From Salinimicrobium sediminilitoris (GTDB taxonomy: Bacteria > Bacteroidota > Bacteroidia > Flavobacteriales > Flavobacteriaceae), in the NCBI RefSeq assembly GCF_020866905.1, contig NZ_JAIVCC010000002.1, positions 1-64,000 on the forward strand: a stretch of 64,000 nt of DNA. The letters run 5' to 3'. The position numbers and the translations under genes were made by a program. A model generated the notes under the pieces. It worked only from the letters and a program-made list of their open reading frames with translations, searched no databases and was not told where the DNA came from. This document shows positions 52,510 through 62,240 of the stretch, in pieces. Positions within the stretch are counted from its first letter, which is position 1. Each line of letters starts with the position of its first letter.

Positions 52510-54825
52510 TTAATCCTGGAATTGCGGTTGAAGTTCCTCGTCCTTTAAATGCTTGGCATAAAAGCCCATCATTGCCTTATAAAGGTCGATCCTGTTTTCT
52601 TCCTTTCCAAAACCATGTCCCTCATCATATTTTACCATATAAGGCACATCAACACCTTTTGCACGTAATGCTCTTACAATTTGATCGGACTCATCAATAT
52701 TTACGCGTGGGTCATTAGCTCCCTGAACCACGAACAATGGTTTTTTGATCTTGTCAATATGGAACACCGGTGAAACTTCTTCCATAATGGCTTTTTCTTC
52801 AGGAACTTTTTCGTCATACCAAATTTCCCTTAGGATTTGCTCATAAGGCTTCCAATATGGAGGAATGGTTTCCATAAAAGTAAATAGATTGGAAACCCCC
52901 ACGTAATCTACACCCGCAGCATAAAGATCCGGAGTTTTTGTAAGTCCTCTCAATACGGCATATCCACCATGGCTGCCTCCATAAATAGCGGCTTTATCGG
53001 GATCTACCCAGCCCTGGTCGACCACGTATTTTAAACCATCTTCAACATCATCCATAGCTTTTCTTCCAATTTGCTTAAAGCCAGATTCCATAAATTCGCG
53101 TCCATAACCCCCGGAAATTCTGAAGTTCACCTGTAGTGTAGCATAACCGCGGCTGGCAAACAATTGCGCCTCGGGATTGAAACCCCAGGAATCTCTAATT
53201 CCTTGTGGTCCACCATGAGGATTAACTATCACCGGAACTTTTTGCCCTTCTAAAGCGGCTTTTGGAAGTGTAATATAACCATGTATGGTTTTGCCATCCC
53301 GGCTTTTAAAACTAATAGGCCTCATTTCGGCCATATCTTCAGCTTTTAGCTGGGGCATCAAGTTGTACAACAATTCAAATTCATCGGCCTCTACATCATA
53401 AGACCAGTATTCGCCGTATAACTTATCACTCTGCAGGAAAATTAGATATTTACTTTCGTTATCGGTCTTATCGGCTATAGAATATTGCTTATCTGGAAAT
53501 TCTTCGGTGATTCGTTTATGTAACTTTTTATAGTAGTCACTTACCGGCACGATTTCCCTTTTTTCCCCTTCATAAGAGTAATAATCCAATTCGTAATCCC
53601 GGTGTCGTGACAGGGAGACTCCAGAAATATCATAATTGTCATTTGAAAACAATTTTTTGATCACTTTGTCTTCTTTCAGGTCGTATAGATAAACCGTGTT
53701 TTTGTCTGTTTCAAGATTGGAAACTACGTATGCATCATGCGGATAATCTGTTGCGTAATTTAACGTAGGACTAAAAGTGTCTTTCCAGTTAATTTGCTTT
53801 ACGACATCAAAATCCTTCGTTTCTGTATCCTTATTGTAGTAAAGATCCATATTAACACCTTCACGCAGGCGAACAAAACCTCTTAACGTTCCATCCTTGT
53901 CAAACAGGTAATTCATGATGGGATTTGCTATATCATCATTCGTGTATAACTTTTCCATCTCTCCGGTCTTAATATTCACCTTATAAGGTTCAAAAACCTG
54001 TGCATTTTCCTTGTTCAAGGCAACGATAACGTGGTTCTTATCATCTTTTAAGATGTCAAGAATCTGTGTCTGTACACCTTCAAACGGAGTTAGGTCCATT
54101 GTATTTGAACCATCAACATCTGCTGCATATAAATGGTAATTTTCATTACCACCTTTGTCCATTACATAGAGTAGTCTATCCTCATTAGCCCAGCCATAGC
54201 CACGTACCAATTCTTCCTTTTCTACAATCGCCTGAGTGATTTCACCGGTTTCAAGGTTCTTCACATAGACATGGTTTTTAGCATTTTCATCCTTTTCCCT
54301 GTAGGACATATATTTACCTTCCGGAGAAAACTGGAATGAACTGGCCTTTGGTTTGGCAAAATAATCCTCTACATCATATTTGTACTTTCCCTGGTCGTAT
54401 GCCGCCAATTGCTCTAATTCCTTTTCGGAAGAAGGCAGGGATTGATCTCCCGGAACTGTTTTCTCAACTTTCTGAAGTACCAAAGGAAATTCCTGTCCCG
54501 ACTGTTTAAAAGTTCCGGTAATGGTTTCCCCTTCAAGGGTACCTGTATAAGTTGCCCCAATTTGGGCGTAGGCGAGGGTAACCTGGTTATTTTCCAGTTC
54601 GACCTTGTCCAGTGGCAATCCAAAAGCTCCCTGAAGCGGACTATCCATAGTTCCGGAAAGAGAGTCATTCTCTTTTGTGATATCAAATTTCAAGGGCAGT
54701 TCATTGCCCTGCACATTTAATTTCCCTTCCCAGGAACCTTGTATTTCCTGAGCCTGGATCCCGCTAATTCCCGTTAAAACCGAAAATAACAGAATAGAGG
54801 ACAACTTTAAAAACTTGTTTTTCAT
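52510..54825 (-). CDS. S9-family prolyl-oligopeptidase-type peptidase with extra N-terminal domain
   Basis: This 771-residue secreted serine peptidase has a signal peptide ending GIQAQ (about 26). A small beta-domain follows (about 28-115; GSWEGKLNVQGNELPLKFDI), unusual for S9 and probably lipocalin-like or a stalk. Then come a beta-propeller (about 140-500) and an alpha/beta-hydrolase domain. The catalytic Ser is in GGSHGGY (about 617), the Asp in GANDPRV and the His in DEGHGFGK. It should cleave short peptides in the periplasm or outside the cell. Confidence 0.92.
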   Translation of the reverse strand: MKNKFLKLSSILLFSVLTGISGIQAQEIQGSWEGKLNVQGNELPLKFDITKENDSLSGTMDSPLQGAFGLPLDKVELENNQVTLAYAQIGATYTGTLEGETITGTFKQSGQEFPLVLQKVEKTVPGDQSLPSSEKELEQLAAYDQGKYKYDVEDYFAKPKASSFQFSPEGKYMSYREKDENAKNHVYVKNLETGEITQAIVEKEELVRGYGWANEDRLLYVMDKGGNENYHLYAADVDGSNTMDLTPFEGVQTQILDILKDDKNHVIVALNKENAQVFEPYKVNIKTGEMEKLYTNDDIANPIMNYLFDKDGTLRGFVRLREGVNMDLYYNKDTETKDFDVVKQINWKDTFSPTLNYATDYPHDAYVVSNLETDKNTVYLYDLKEDKVIKKLFSNDNYDISGVSLSRHRDYELDYYSYEGEKREIVPVSDYYKKLHKRITEEFPDKQYSIADKTDNESKYLIFLQSDKLYGEYWSYDVEADEFELLYNLMPQLKAEDMAEMRPISFKSRDGKTIHGYITLPKAALEGQKVPVIVNPHGGPQGIRDSWGFNPEAQLFASRGYATLQVNFRISGGYGREFMESGFKQIGRKAMDDVEDGLKYVVDQGWVDPDKAAIYGGSHGGYAVLRGLTKTPDLYAAGVDYVGVSNLFTFMETIPPYWKPYEQILREIWYDEKVPEEKAIMEEVSPVFHIDKIKKPLFVVQGANDPRVNIDESDQIVRALRAKGVDVPYMVKYDEGHGFGKEENRIDLYKAMMGFYAKHLKDEELQPQFQD

Positions 54826-55180
<355 letters not shown>

Positions 55181-55597
55181 TTAATTATACCTCTTCCTCA
55201 AATCCTCAACCGACCTCCTTATCAATTTACTTAACTTCTCCCTATTAATATCCTCCAGTTTCTTCACATATAAACAGGAAGACGATGTTTTATATTTCCC
55301 CAGGTTTTCCAGAATATCGTTGTATTCCTTAAATCCTGTCATTATATAAATTGTTAGGTTCTGCTTACGGGGAGAAAATCCCGTAAGAAACCAATCTCCT
55401 TCGTGACCAGATTTATACTTGTAATGATACTTCCCAAAACCTATCATATTTTCTCCCCACATTTTTGCGGGTTCACCCGTTACTTCAGAAAACATTTTTA
55501 AAAGTTCCCGACAGTCCGATTGCCGTTGCTTATTTTCTATCTGGTCCAGGAAATCTGTTACGCTGGCATCGTTTTGCTTGATTTTTAGATCTGCCAT
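55181..55597 (-). CDS. DUF1801 domain-containing protein
   Basis: 138 residues with the DUF1801/YdhG-like pattern: VTDFLDQIENKQRQSDCRELLKMFSEVTGEPAKMWGENMIGFG (about 13-55), then WFLTGFSPRKQNLTIYIMTG and a terminal helix DINREKLSKLIRRSVEDLRKRY. There is no signal peptide. Function is unknown. It follows the DUF4251 lipoprotein gene by 6 bp, probably one unit. Confidence 0.88.
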   Translation of the reverse strand: MADLKIKQNDASVTDFLDQIENKQRQSDCRELLKMFSEVTGEPAKMWGENMIGFGKYHYKYKSGHEGDWFLTGFSPRKQNLTIYIMTGFKEYNDILENLGKYKTSSSCLYVKKLEDINREKLSKLIRRSVEDLRKRYN

Positions 55598-55603
55598 ATC
55601 AAT

Positions 55604-56101
55604 TTACTGCCGGTTGACTATTCTTCCGTCGTAAGAGATCTTCTCCCGTTGTGTCGAGGTCACAGAAGTTCGGGCCACGCCATTAGGATAGATTGTAATA
55701 AAGAAGTTAAGATTTTCTGTTTTCCTATTACCTTCAAAAATGACATTCACAGCTCCTTTTTTGAGATTTTCTTCTATTTGCAGCTTCTCTGGAACTCCTT
55801 TGTATTGAATAGCGCCACCATCACTGTCATAAGCGCCACCCGCATACCGCTCGCCAAAAAAAGGAAGAAAAACTTCTACACTGTCATTTTCAAATTTTAT
55901 ATGGTTGGGGTTTCCAATCAAATTCACCCGGCTGTATTGTGTGGGATTGGCCCATTCATTTTCAATTTCAAATTCCAGGTCCCTAACCATTTCCACCATC
56001 TGCTTATACTCCGGGGAATCTGCAGTTCCTTTGTTTTGACTTCCACAGGAAACCAGTATTAACGAAAGAAATATGACCGATAATGATATCTGCTTTTTCA
56101 T
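55604..56101 (-). CDS. DUF4251 lipoprotein
   Basis: 165 residues from the ATG at 56101, chosen because it gives the lipoprotein signal MKKQISLSVIFLSLILVSCGS (Cys about 19). The frame runs 60 bp further upstream without a signal. The mature part fits DUF4251: FEIENEWANPTQYSRVNLIGNPNHIKFENDSVEVFLPFFGERYAGGAY, then a GNRKTENLNFFITIYPNGVARTSVTSTQR strand pair. The family is Bacteroidota-specific with no known function. Confidence 0.82.
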   Translation of the reverse strand: MKKQISLSVIFLSLILVSCGSQNKGTADSPEYKQMVEMVRDLEFEIENEWANPTQYSRVNLIGNPNHIKFENDSVEVFLPFFGERYAGGAYDSDGGAIQYKGVPEKLQIEENLKKGAVNVIFEGNRKTENLNFFITIYPNGVARTSVTSTQREKISYDGRIVNRQ

Positions 56102-56287
56102 AACATTCAGTTTTCTTTTCAAATTACGAAATTTCATGAATTGATTTACAGTACATTCCACATTCCTGCTTCATTTTCTGCTTCTTATCGTCAGTTAAAG
56201 TAGTCTGAAAATAAACACAATTAGTATTCTTTTGACAGCTTTTAAGAAGGTTAATTAGGACCTTAAGGTACTTAAAACCTATTTGCT

Positions 56288-56854
56288 ATGAACATAAAAA
56301 AAGTAACTGTCTTTGGAACCGGAAATTTTGGTGCCCGTTTGGCTTTTCATATTGCCTTTAATAATATTGACGTTACTGTTTATGACCGGGATTATGGTTT
56401 ACTGGAAGAAGCCAGGACAAGATTTCGCGAATTTGGCGATAATTATCAGCAAAATTCCGGAGCCTCAAAGGAACAGATAGACGCTGCGCTTGCCAATATT
56501 GCTTACTCTATGGATATTACTGAAGCTGCGGGCAATGCACAACTTATAATTGAGGCCGTGGCAGAAGATCTTGAGGATAAAAAAAGCTTCTACAGGGAAC
56601 TTCAAAAAACAGCGCCTCAAAATGCCTTTTTTGTCTCCACATCCCAGGGATTAGACCCGGAAATACTTTCAAAAGCATCTGGCAGACCCGAAAACTTTCT
56701 GATCCTCCACTTTATAGGCAAAATTAGTGAATCCCCTTCTCTCGAGATCATTGCTTTACCGGACGCACGGCAGAATGTCCTGCAATCTGTCGCCGAATTC
56801 TCAGAAACTATAGGAATGGAAGTACACATCAAACATCCTGAAAAGCAGAACTAA
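56288..56854 (+). CDS. 3-hydroxyacyl-CoA dehydrogenase NAD-binding domain, stand-alone
   Basis: This 188-residue protein has a Rossmann fold: VTVFGTGNFGARLAFHIAFNNIDVTVYDRD (about 6-35, GxGxxG at 10-15), AQLIIEAVAEDLEDKKSFYRELQ and FVSTSQGLDPEILSKASGRPENFLILHF. The usual HFFNP motif after the catalytic His reads HFIGK, and the C-terminal dimerisation/catalytic domain is missing, with no frame downstream to supply it. It may use a different substrate or be non-catalytic. A terminator follows directly. Confidence 0.8.
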   Translation: MNIKKVTVFGTGNFGARLAFHIAFNNIDVTVYDRDYGLLEEARTRFREFGDNYQQNSGASKEQIDAALANIAYSMDITEAAGNAQLIIEAVAEDLEDKKSFYRELQKTAPQNAFFVSTSQGLDPEILSKASGRPENFLILHFIGKISESPSLEIIALPDARQNVLQSVAEFSETIGMEVHIKHPEKQN

Positions 56855-56887
56855 AAAGACCCGGATGAAAATCCGGGTCTTTTTTTA
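56855..56887. terminator. Bidirectional terminator
   Basis: The stem AAAGACCCGGAT/ATCCGGGTCTTT (56855-56866 and 56871-56882) has a GAAA loop and T7 on the right, between the convergent 3HCDH-like and aconitase genes. Confidence 0.93.
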
Positions 56888-56906
56888 TCTGGTCTTATAT
56901 TCAGTC

Positions 56907-58937
56907 TTATTTAACCTGTTTCCTTTCGTTATCGGTTACTGTGTTCTCCTTTACAGCTCCAACTTCACGATTCTTTAATTGTTCCTTGAATTCATTAATA
57001 ATTCCTCCTTTAAGAAGCACCTGTATTTGCCTGTCACTCATAGTGTGCCTGGTTTCAAACTCCACACGCTGACCATTTGGTTTTTCTACAGTTACCTTTA
57101 TGTTATTTCGGTTTTTCACGTCTTCCCTTAAATTGAGAAGGTTCACCTGGTCCCCCTGCTCTATCTTATCATAATCGGCAATATCAATAAATTCCAGAGG
57201 TAAAATTCCGAAGTTTACGAGGTTTTGCCATGCAATTCGAGCATAAGAATTTGCAATAACAGCGATCTGTCCCAGGTATTTTGGAGCCAGTGCAGCGTGC
57301 TCTCTACTTGAGCCCTGAGCATAATTATCTTTTGCTACCACCACATGACCTCCATAATGATCCTTGGCTTCTTGTGCCCTGTCATAAAAAGTGTCATCAA
57401 TTACAGAATAGGAGAATTTACTAATTTCGGGCAAATTACTTCTAAAAGGCAGCACTTCTGCTCCTGCCCTCAGGATCTCATCGGTGGATACATTGTCACC
57501 CATTTTGAGCAAAACCGGAATGTCACAGGCTTCTCTCAAGGGTTCAATGTATGGAAGAGATTTGATGTTCGGCCCTTTCTTAAGTTCTACCTCAGAACCA
57601 TTTTCGGGTGGTGCTACCAACATCATGGTATTAATAAGCTCTTTTTCGGGATATTCATACCTCGGGTATTTCATATCATACAGCTTTTCAAGGTCCCGGG
57701 GATCTGTGATCTTTCCGGTAAGGGCCGATGCTGCAGCAGTTTCCGGACTACACAAATAAACCTGATCATCTTCTGTTCCAGACCTACTGGGGAAATTCCG
57801 TGGCATGGTCCTTAAACTAATGGTATCTGAAGCCGGTGCCTGTCCCATCCCAATACATCCCATACAACCAGATTGGTGAAAACGTGCTCCCGCTGCGATC
57901 AATTTTTCGAATCCTTTGTTAGCGATAAGATTTTGAATTACCTGTCTTGAAGTTGGATTAACGTCAAAAGAAACTTCTTCGCGTGTAGCTTTGCCATCCA
58001 CTATGGCTCCAACTACCCAAAAATCCCTGACGCCTGGGTTTGCAGATGATCCTATAACCACCTGGCCAATTTCCAGTCCTTCCACTTCTCTCACAGGAAC
58101 AACATTTCCGGGACTGGTAGGTTTGGCAATAAGAGGGATAAGATCATCCAGTACGATTTCATCCTCAAGATCATAAGAACAACCTTCATCGGCTACTAAT
58201 TCTGTCCAGTCCTCTTCCCTGCCCTGGCTTTTCAGGAATTTTCGTGTCATTTCATCACTTGGAAATACAGTAGTGGTTGCACCTAGTTCGGCTCCCATAT
58301 TGGCAATAACATGCCGGTCCATGGCACTTAATTCTTTTAATCCCGGGCCATAATATTCAATCACTTTCCCTACTCCGCCTTTTACGTCATATCGTCGCAG
58401 CATCTCCAGGATCACATCTTTTGCACTTACCCAGTCGGGCATTTTCCCTGTTAGCTTCACTCCCATCACTTGTGGCATCTTCACAAAGTATGGCTGGCCT
58501 GCAATTGCGGCAGCCACATCAAGTCCTCCGGTTCCAATCGCCAGCATTCCTAAAGATCCTGCTGCCGGCGTGTGGGAATCTGATCCCACCATGGTTTTGC
58601 CGGGCTTTCCAAAACGCTCCATATGTACAGGATGACTCACTCCATTTCCCGGTCTACTGTACCAAATTCCAAATCGTTGAGAAGCGGAAAGCAGGAATGC
58701 GTGATCATCTGCATTCTTAAAATCTGTCTGTAACAGGTTGTGATCCACGTACTGCACAGCAACTTCTGTTTTAGCACGATCTAATCCCATAGCTTCCAAT
58801 TCCAGCTGTACAAGGGTTCCCGTGGCATCCTGCAGTAGGGCCTGGTCAATTTTTATTCCAATCTCCTTGCCCGGGGTCATTTCCCCTTGTAGAAGATGTT
58901 CTTTAATTAATTTTTGGGTGACGTTGAGTTTTGACAT
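56907..58937 (-). CDS. Aconitate hydratase (short, Aquifex/Thermus-type)
   Basis: This 676-residue aconitase interconverts citrate and isocitrate. Family signatures include VGSDSHTPAAGSLGMLAIG (about 116-134), the iron-sulfur Cys pair in HQSGCMGCIGMGQ (about 358-370) and the swivel-domain active-site Arg/Ser in YAQGSSREHAALAP (about 537-550). The length and opening (TQKLIKEHLLQGEMTPGKEI) fit the shorter putative-aconitase branch rather than the ~750-residue enzyme usual in Flavobacteriia, which may be encoded elsewhere. A homoaconitase-like substrate cannot be excluded. No leucine or propionate genes are adjacent. Confidence 0.9.
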   Translation of the reverse strand: MSKLNVTQKLIKEHLLQGEMTPGKEIGIKIDQALLQDATGTLVQLELEAMGLDRAKTEVAVQYVDHNLLQTDFKNADDHAFLLSASQRFGIWYSRPGNGVSHPVHMERFGKPGKTMVGSDSHTPAAGSLGMLAIGTGGLDVAAAIAGQPYFVKMPQVMGVKLTGKMPDWVSAKDVILEMLRRYDVKGGVGKVIEYYGPGLKELSAMDRHVIANMGAELGATTTVFPSDEMTRKFLKSQGREEDWTELVADEGCSYDLEDEIVLDDLIPLIAKPTSPGNVVPVREVEGLEIGQVVIGSSANPGVRDFWVVGAIVDGKATREEVSFDVNPTSRQVIQNLIANKGFEKLIAAGARFHQSGCMGCIGMGQAPASDTISLRTMPRNFPSRSGTEDDQVYLCSPETAAASALTGKITDPRDLEKLYDMKYPRYEYPEKELINTMMLVAPPENGSEVELKKGPNIKSLPYIEPLREACDIPVLLKMGDNVSTDEILRAGAEVLPFRSNLPEISKFSYSVIDDTFYDRAQEAKDHYGGHVVVAKDNYAQGSSREHAALAPKYLGQIAVIANSYARIAWQNLVNFGILPLEFIDIADYDKIEQGDQVNLLNLREDVKNRNNIKVTVEKPNGQRVEFETRHTMSDRQIQVLLKGGIINEFKEQLKNREVGAVKENTVTDNERKQVK

Positions 58938-59223
58938 TTCTTGAAGATTTATTTCCTTTAAATTATCAATTTTCCCACGGAATCATGGGTGTTTTAACAA
59001 TATCTTATATTTGGAGCAAGTGAACCGGGAGTTTATTAAATAAGAAAAGGACTAACCGAAAAGCATCTTCCATATACGTTTGCCGGAACTTTTAAGGTTA
59101 TTAAACCTTGAAAATTGAGGCCAACGCGAAAATACTTCAGGGAATAGTCCCATCCTGCGATTGATAACCGCCAAAGTCATTTAAGACCGGTGGCAGTTGG
59201 TTATCCTATTCTTTTTTAGGTAA

Positions 59224-59955
59224 TTATAGATTGTGGTTACTTCCACCTTCTCCTGTATTACCCAGTTTTACTATTAGATCCTTTTGCTGTCCTTCAGAAA
59301 GATTAAATTTTGGCTTCCCTTTATAAGGAAAGAAATACCTGAATTCATTCGTGTACGTTCTCCAGTTCTCTGCGATCCCGCGATTCTTATTTTCGCTACC
59401 GGTATCGGCTCTTTTGATCTCATTCCCTTCCTGGTCATAAGGAGTGGCTTCAACAGTGTTCCCGGCGAAGATCATTCCTTCATTAATTTCCGAATAAATT
59501 ACAGCTGTTTCCCCGCTTTTTGAAGGGAAATCTGTTAGTTCAATAGAAAAGTGTTTGAAAATATCATTTTTGGAATTAATATCCCGTACGTTAAAATCTG
59601 TATTGGTATTATTCACAGGGTGACTAAAAATTGGAGCACCGCCTGCATCTTCAGAAATTTCTTTAAGAGGAGCATATGTTTTTTGAAGCGCGTCCTTATG
59701 CGTCACTAATATACCTTTGATCTTATATCCTTCTTCCACCAGGTGTTTGATTCCTTTTTTGGCCCCTGGAGCAGTAGTATCAATAAGGAGCATATCCTGT
59801 CTGTTAAGGTGCCTAATTGCATATCCCTGGGCGCCATTATCCATTTTGATTATAAAGGTATCAGGGATCATCTTGTGGAATTTCCCCGCTTCAGCTTGTT
59901 GAATAAATTCAGCCGACTGGCTGCTAATAACTTCTTTCTTATCGACAGATTTCAT
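59224..59955 (-). CDS. Degenerate metallo-beta-lactamase-fold protein
   Basis: 243 residues without signal peptide. The strand order and spacing follow MBL-fold hydrolases: LIDTTAPGAKKGIKHLVEEGYKIKGILVTHKDALQKT (about 57-93), APIFSHPV, then VIYSEINEGMIFAGNTVEATPY. The zinc-binding HxHxDH is replaced by THKDAL, and the later Asp (GD) by GN, so most metal ligands are missing. It may act as a binding or regulatory protein. It has its own consensus promoter and so is probably a separate unit from the adjacent PPTase. Confidence 0.65.
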   Translation of the reverse strand: MKSVDKKEVISSQSAEFIQQAEAGKFHKMIPDTFIIKMDNGAQGYAIRHLNRQDMLLIDTTAPGAKKGIKHLVEEGYKIKGILVTHKDALQKTYAPLKEISEDAGGAPIFSHPVNNTNTDFNVRDINSKNDIFKHFSIELTDFPSKSGETAVIYSEINEGMIFAGNTVEATPYDQEGNEIKRADTGSENKNRGIAENWRTYTNEFRYFFPYKGKPKFNLSEGQQKDLIVKLGNTGEGGSNHNL

Positions 59956-59980
59956 GTATTTCTAATTTTTGGATTCAATT

Positions 59981-60012
59981 TAAAGATACAATCACACCCA
60001 AAATCGTCCAAA
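59981..60012 (-). promoter_or_regulatory. Promoter of the MBL-fold protein gene
   Basis: On the minus strand, TTTG (60009-60012), 20 nt, then TATCTTTA (59981-59988), seven of eight bases of the -7 consensus. The predicted leader is about 20 nt. It sits just after the PPTase stop. Confidence 0.65.
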
Positions 60013-60016
60013 GCCC

Positions 60017-60619
60017 TTAAGACTGTTTAACTGAGGTTTCACAGTTAATTAACGACAGGCTATAGGCGCTGAACCTGCCATGACCACTAAAAGAAAAACG
60101 ATCGAGAAAAATGCATTCCTTCCTGCTCAAAAAAGGCATTCCTTGTGCATCTTTTTTAAGCTGAAGTTCATGTGGCTCCACATCAAAATGTTCGGCCACT
60201 TTTGTAATGAGTAGCTTTTTTACTGCGGAAGAAGAGCCTTCCAAAATAACATTTTTGAAACCAGATGCAGGTATTTTTTCTACTGAAGTGTGGATATATT
60301 CTGAAGTTATTTCTGAAGAAGACGAATATAAATGACCTTCAATTTCTATTGTGCCTGTAGCATTTCCTGAAGTCATTTCTAAAATTGAGCATTCCTGCAT
60401 CAACCAGTTTAGTCTTCTCGGCAATTGGAATTCTCGTTGATGAGCTTTATACGCAGCTTCTTTCATGCTCCATAAAAGCCATACTAGTTTGTCTTCATCT
60501 GTTGATGTGGTAATGATTTCCTGTTCGGCCGGGGAAAATACTTTTTGTAAAAAGCCCTTTCGGCGCCAGTTGCTTTGGCTGCCGGCCAGTTCCAGGTCTA
60601 TCACATCATTGCCTATCAC
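60017..60619 (-). CDS. 4'-phosphopantetheinyl transferase
   Basis: This 200-residue PPTase of the Sfp/AcpT superfamily activates carrier proteins by attaching phosphopantetheine from CoA to a Ser. The metal-binding motifs are IGNDVIDLE (about 2-10) and WSMKEAAYKA (about 50-59). It overlaps the ACP gene by 4 bp and so most likely modifies that ACP. It is the last gene of the type III PKS operon. Confidence 0.92.
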   Translation of the reverse strand: MIGNDVIDLELAGSQSNWRRKGFLQKVFSPAEQEIITTSTDEDKLVWLLWSMKEAAYKAHQREFQLPRRLNWLMQECSILEMTSGNATGTIEIEGHLYSSSSEITSEYIHTSVEKIPASGFKNVILEGSSSAVKKLLITKVAEHFDVEPHELQLKKDAQGMPFLSRKECIFLDRFSFSGHGRFSAYSLSLINCETSVKQS

Positions 60620-60882
60620 TGTTCTTTTTGCTTGGTTTTTATGATCTCCACGGCATCATTTACTGTAAGCATATTGTCCATGGAGTCGTTGTCAATAGCG
60701 ATATTGAATTCATCTTCTACGTCCAGCACAATATCTACAAGGTTAGCCGAATTTATCTCCAGGTCCTTTATAAAATCTGTGTCCTGTCCAAAATCCTGAA
60801 ATGCAAGATCGTTCTGAACATATGGTTTCACAATTTTTTTGAGACAGTAAATGATTTCTTTTGTTTCCATATTTTGGTTCAA
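60616..60882 (-). CDS. Acyl carrier protein
   Basis: This 88-residue acidic four-helix ACP has its phosphopantetheine attachment Ser in DLEINSANLVDIVLDVEDEF (about residue 45; DSL is replaced by NSA). The ATG at 60870 (METKEII) is an alternative start. It would carry acyl chains for the neighbouring ketosynthase, dehydratase and reductase. Its stop overlaps the PPTase start. Heptad array B lies in the gap before its start. Confidence 0.92.
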   Translation of the reverse strand: MNQNMETKEIIYCLKKIVKPYVQNDLAFQDFGQDTDFIKDLEINSANLVDIVLDVEDEFNIAIDNDSMDNMLTVNDAVEIIKTKQKEQ

Positions 60883-60924
60883 AGTTTATAGTTTTTTTAA
60901 AGTCTGTGAGGTCTCATTTTTTTT

Positions 60925-60959
60925 CTGATCACTGACCACTGACCACTGACCACTAATTA
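60925..60959. repeat. 7-bp tandem repeat array B
   Basis: CTGATCA, CTGACCA three times, CTAATTA: five heptads in phase, ending next to the KAS stop codon. This is the same period of seven as at 294, 62681 and 62780. Confidence 0.85.
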
Positions 60960-60965
60960 TAATCA

Positions 60966-62240
60966 CTAATCCCGGAATTTACTAAAAATCACCACCGCAT
61001 TCACATCTCCAAATCCAAAACTTGCTTTGGCAACATTATTTACCTCCTTAAAAATAGTTTTTTCCGGAACTTTCTCGCGGTTCACTATCTCTTCAATTTC
61101 TGGATGCAGGTCCTCGGAATTAATATTTCCAAAAATAAAATCTTCAGAAATCTGAAGTACGCTCGCTACACTTTCAATACTTCCAGCCGCACTAAGGCAA
61201 TGGCCGGTAAGACTTTTAAGGCTGTTAATATGTGGAAAATCATTCCCTTTAAGATCAAGGGCTTCGCTCCAATTCCTAATTTCGGTTGCATCCATGGAAG
61301 TGGCGGTGATATGACCATTAATGGCATCCAGTTCTTCTGGCCGTACTCCGGCGTCAAAAATGGCATTTTTGATACACCTGTTTACACCTTCAGAATTAGG
61401 AGCTGTCATGGAACCCTTATTTCTTTGGCCGCCGCTGTTAACGTGCCCCCCAAGAACTTCGGCATAGATCTTCGCCCCTCTTTCCAGGGCAGATTCAAGA
61501 TCTTCAACAACCGTGGCCCCTGCTCCACTCCCCGGCACAAATCCTGCAGCCGATTCGCTCATGGGTCTGGATCCTGCTTCCGGATTGTCATTGTATTTGT
61601 GCGGCAAAATGCGCATAGCATCAAATCCGCCCCAAATGTAAGGTCCGCTTTCGCCACAACTTCCCGCCAGGATTCTTTTTGCTTTTCCTGAGCGAATCCT
61701 GTCGGCGGCCATTAAAATAGCTTCAGTTCCTGTAGTACAGGCCGAGGAATTGGTAGTTACCTGATTCCCACAGGCGAGCCTGCTGTTTAGATAAGCGCTA
61801 ATCCCACTGGCCATTGTTTGTATCACAGTAGTACTACCAAGCCTGCGAGTGTTTTTATCATCAATAAGGTAGATCCCCTCACGAAATTTATCGACTCCCA
61901 GGATCCCGGTTCCAAAGATGATCCCACTGTCCCAGTTGGTTTCTGCTTCGGGCCCTATAGGTAGACCTGCATCTTTCCAGGCATCAACACCTGAGATCAT
62001 TCCGTAAACTATTCCGCTACTGTTAAGACCCCGCAGTTCCAGGTCGGTGAAATACTCCTTCAGCATTTCCTCAGGAATTTCAGGCTGCCCCGCGATCTGG
62101 CACCTAAACTTCAGCCTTTCCAGCTCGGGTATTAGTCTTATTCCGCTTTTGCCCTTTTTAAGAGCTTCAGAAAATGCGGCTAATCCCACTCCGTTGGGAG
62201 CGGCCACGCCCATTCCTGTTATTACTACTCTTCTATTCAT
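60966..62240 (-). CDS. Beta-ketoacyl-ACP synthase, KAS II-like
   Basis: This 424-residue condensing enzyme has a catalytic Cys in TTNSSACTTGTEA (Cys168) and His residues in INGHITATSMDATE (His310) and SLTGHCLSAAGS (His347), with Lys342, forming the Cys-His-His set. It extends ACP-bound acyl chains with malonyl-ACP. The HITAT variant of the usual HGTST motif marks it as divergent from housekeeping FabF. It overlaps the dehydratase gene by 4 bp in the cluster. Confidence 0.92.
   Translation of the reverse strand: MNRRVVITGMGVAAPNGVGLAAFSEALKKGKSGIRLIPELERLKFRCQIAGQPEIPEEMLKEYFTDLELRGLNSSGIVYGMISGVDAWKDAGLPIGPEAETNWDSGIIFGTGILGVDKFREGIYLIDDKNTRRLGSTTVIQTMASGISAYLNSRLACGNQVTTNSSACTTGTEAILMAADRIRSGKAKRILAGSCGESGPYIWGGFDAMRILPHKYNDNPEAGSRPMSESAAGFVPGSGAGATVVEDLESALERGAKIYAEVLGGHVNSGGQRNKGSMTAPNSEGVNRCIKNAIFDAGVRPEELDAINGHITATSMDATEIRNWSEALDLKGNDFPHINSLKSLTGHCLSAAGSIESVASVLQISEDFIFGNINSEDLHPEIEEIVNREKVPEKTIFKEVNNVAKASFGFGDVNAVVIFSKFRD

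Noticed and set aside
61104-61691. A 195-codon plus-strand frame opposite the KAS gene
   Set aside because: Shadow of a clear condensing enzyme with complete catalytic residues.
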